From Kiritimatiellia bacterium (lineage in GTDB: Bacteria; Verrucomicrobiota; Kiritimatiellia; RFP12; UBA1067): a stretch of DNA of 14,985 bases. The translations under genes and the position numbers were made by a program. The notes beneath the pieces are model-generated. The model searched no databases. It saw only the letters and a list, made by a program, of their open reading frames with translations, and was not told the DNA's origin. This document shows, piece by piece, positions 14,400-14,985 of this stretch; the stretch's first letter is position 1; each line of letters begins with the position of its first letter. Where the stretch lies: NCBI GenBank assembly GCA_017508315.1, contig JAFVZE010000375.1:1-14985 (forward strand). The letters are read 5' to 3'.

Positions 14400-14985
14400 A
14401 AGTCAATCCCGAATTCCTTCCGATTATCGAATGGTGGGAAAAAGACGGCAGGCAGCTCGTGCTCTGTCTGGCGGTAGTCGCGGCGGCCGTCGGCGGCTGG
14501 TACTGGTGGAAGCATCACGCGGCAGCCGTCAAGGCGGCCGCTTCCGACGCGCTGGTCAACGCATATACCACCGAAGAGCTTGAGGATTCCGTGGCGAAAT
14601 TCTCCGGCAGCGATGCCGCCGGCGCGTTGAAACTGCGTCTCGCCAAGAGTTATTTCGACGCCGGCCGCTACGAAGACGCGCTCGCCCAGTACGAGGCTCT
14701 CTGCGGCGACGCGCCCGACGGTTTCGCGGATATTCCGCCGGTCGGCAGGGCGCAGTGTCTGGAAGCGCTCGGCAAATTCGCCGAAGCCGCAAAGGAATTC
14801 GACGCGTACGCCGAAGCCAACCCCAAAAGTTATCTGAAGCTTACCGCGCAGCTCGGCGCGGCGCGTTCCATCGCCCAGAGCGGCGATAAGAAGAAGGCGC
14901 TCGCGCGTCTCGATGCGCTCAAGAGCGCCAACAAGGACGATCAGCTCGCCAAGGCGCGCATCGAAGCGACCGAACTTGCGGTCAA
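14396..14985 (+). CDS. Membrane-anchored TPR protein, 3' end missing (YfgM-like architecture)
   Basis: The first 196 residues of a protein cut by the window end. A short cytoplasmic start rich in aromatics (FLPIIEWWEKDGRQ) is followed by one transmembrane helix at about residues 20-38 (LVLCLAVVAAAVGGWYWW). Helical tetratricopeptide-like repeats come next, for example LRLAKSYFDAGRYEDALAQYEAL and GRAQCLEALGKFAEAAKEFDAYAEANP. The layout of an N-terminal anchor with periplasmic TPRs matches YfgM-type proteins, which assist the Sec translocon and link to the outer-membrane BAM partner BamB in E. coli. Sequence similarity to YfgM itself cannot be judged here, and other anchored TPR proteins share this plan. 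The ATG overlaps the pcnB stop, and a purine-rich AAAGGA lies upstream. Its presence fits the envelope theme of the window. Confidence 0.75.
   Translation, partial: MKVNPEFLPIIEWWEKDGRQLVLCLAVVAAAVGGWYWWKHHAAAVKAAASDALVNAYTTEELEDSVAKFSGSDAAGALKLRLAKSYFDAGRYEDALAQYEALCGDAPDGFADIPPVGRAQCLEALGKFAEAAKEFDAYAEANPKSYLKLTAQLGAARSIAQSGDKKKALARLDALKSANKDDQLAKARIEATELAV

Noticed and set aside
1..14985. Defence island, prophage, biosynthetic cluster, CRISPR array or tRNA genes
   Set aside because: I read for repeats, integrase, transposase, toxin and cloverleaf-like patterns and found none; the genes are mainly housekeeping and envelope functions.

Overview
The window holds fourteen protein-coding genes, all on the + strand: twelve complete and one cut at each edge. 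I saw no RNA genes, insertion sequences, CRISPR arrays or origins, and no stretch over 300 bases without a gene. The DNA is GC-rich by eye. Two lipoprotein signal peptides, a periplasmic Prc-type protease, a PcnB-type poly(A) polymerase, the DXP isoprenoid route and DapF all point to a Gram-negative bacterium. The mix (GH97 lipoprotein, Prc homologue, NERD protein, leucine-rich lipoprotein) would suit a gut or sediment member of the Planctomycetota-Verrucomicrobiota group, for example Kiritimatiellota. That placement is inference with low confidence.

Layout. (1) 1-1714: the end of a dCMP deaminase gene, tpiA and a small leucine-rich-repeat lipoprotein gene are joined by stop/start overlaps. 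A hairpin terminator closes them, its stem beginning inside the last stop codon. (2) 1756-13152: a GH97 glycosidase lipoprotein, a PhnP-like metallo-beta-lactamase-fold hydrolase, an exported protein of unknown function, tsaD, a GT-C membrane glycosyltransferase, a short divergent dxs, a membrane NERD protein, a Prc/Tsp (S41) protease and dapF follow one another. From 3779 on, each gene overlaps or abuts the next, which suggests one translationally coupled transcript. (3) 13161-14985: a near-consensus sigma70-type promoter lies directly in front of pcnB. pcnB overlaps the start of a membrane-anchored TPR protein cut by the window edge.

Most of the content is housekeeping: nucleotide metabolism (dCMP deaminase), glycolysis (TpiA), tRNA t6A modification (TsaD), isoprenoid precursors (Dxs), lysine/peptidoglycan precursors (DapF), envelope protein quality control (Prc) and RNA 3'-end polyadenylation (PcnB). 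Envelope or secreted proteins of less certain role sit between these genes. I did not find a clear new multi-gene system. The observations most worth checking are a nested palindrome lying in frame inside tsaD, where the protein is longer than the family norm; a pcnB promoter that predicts an almost leaderless mRNA; and a short Dxs with altered active-site motifs.
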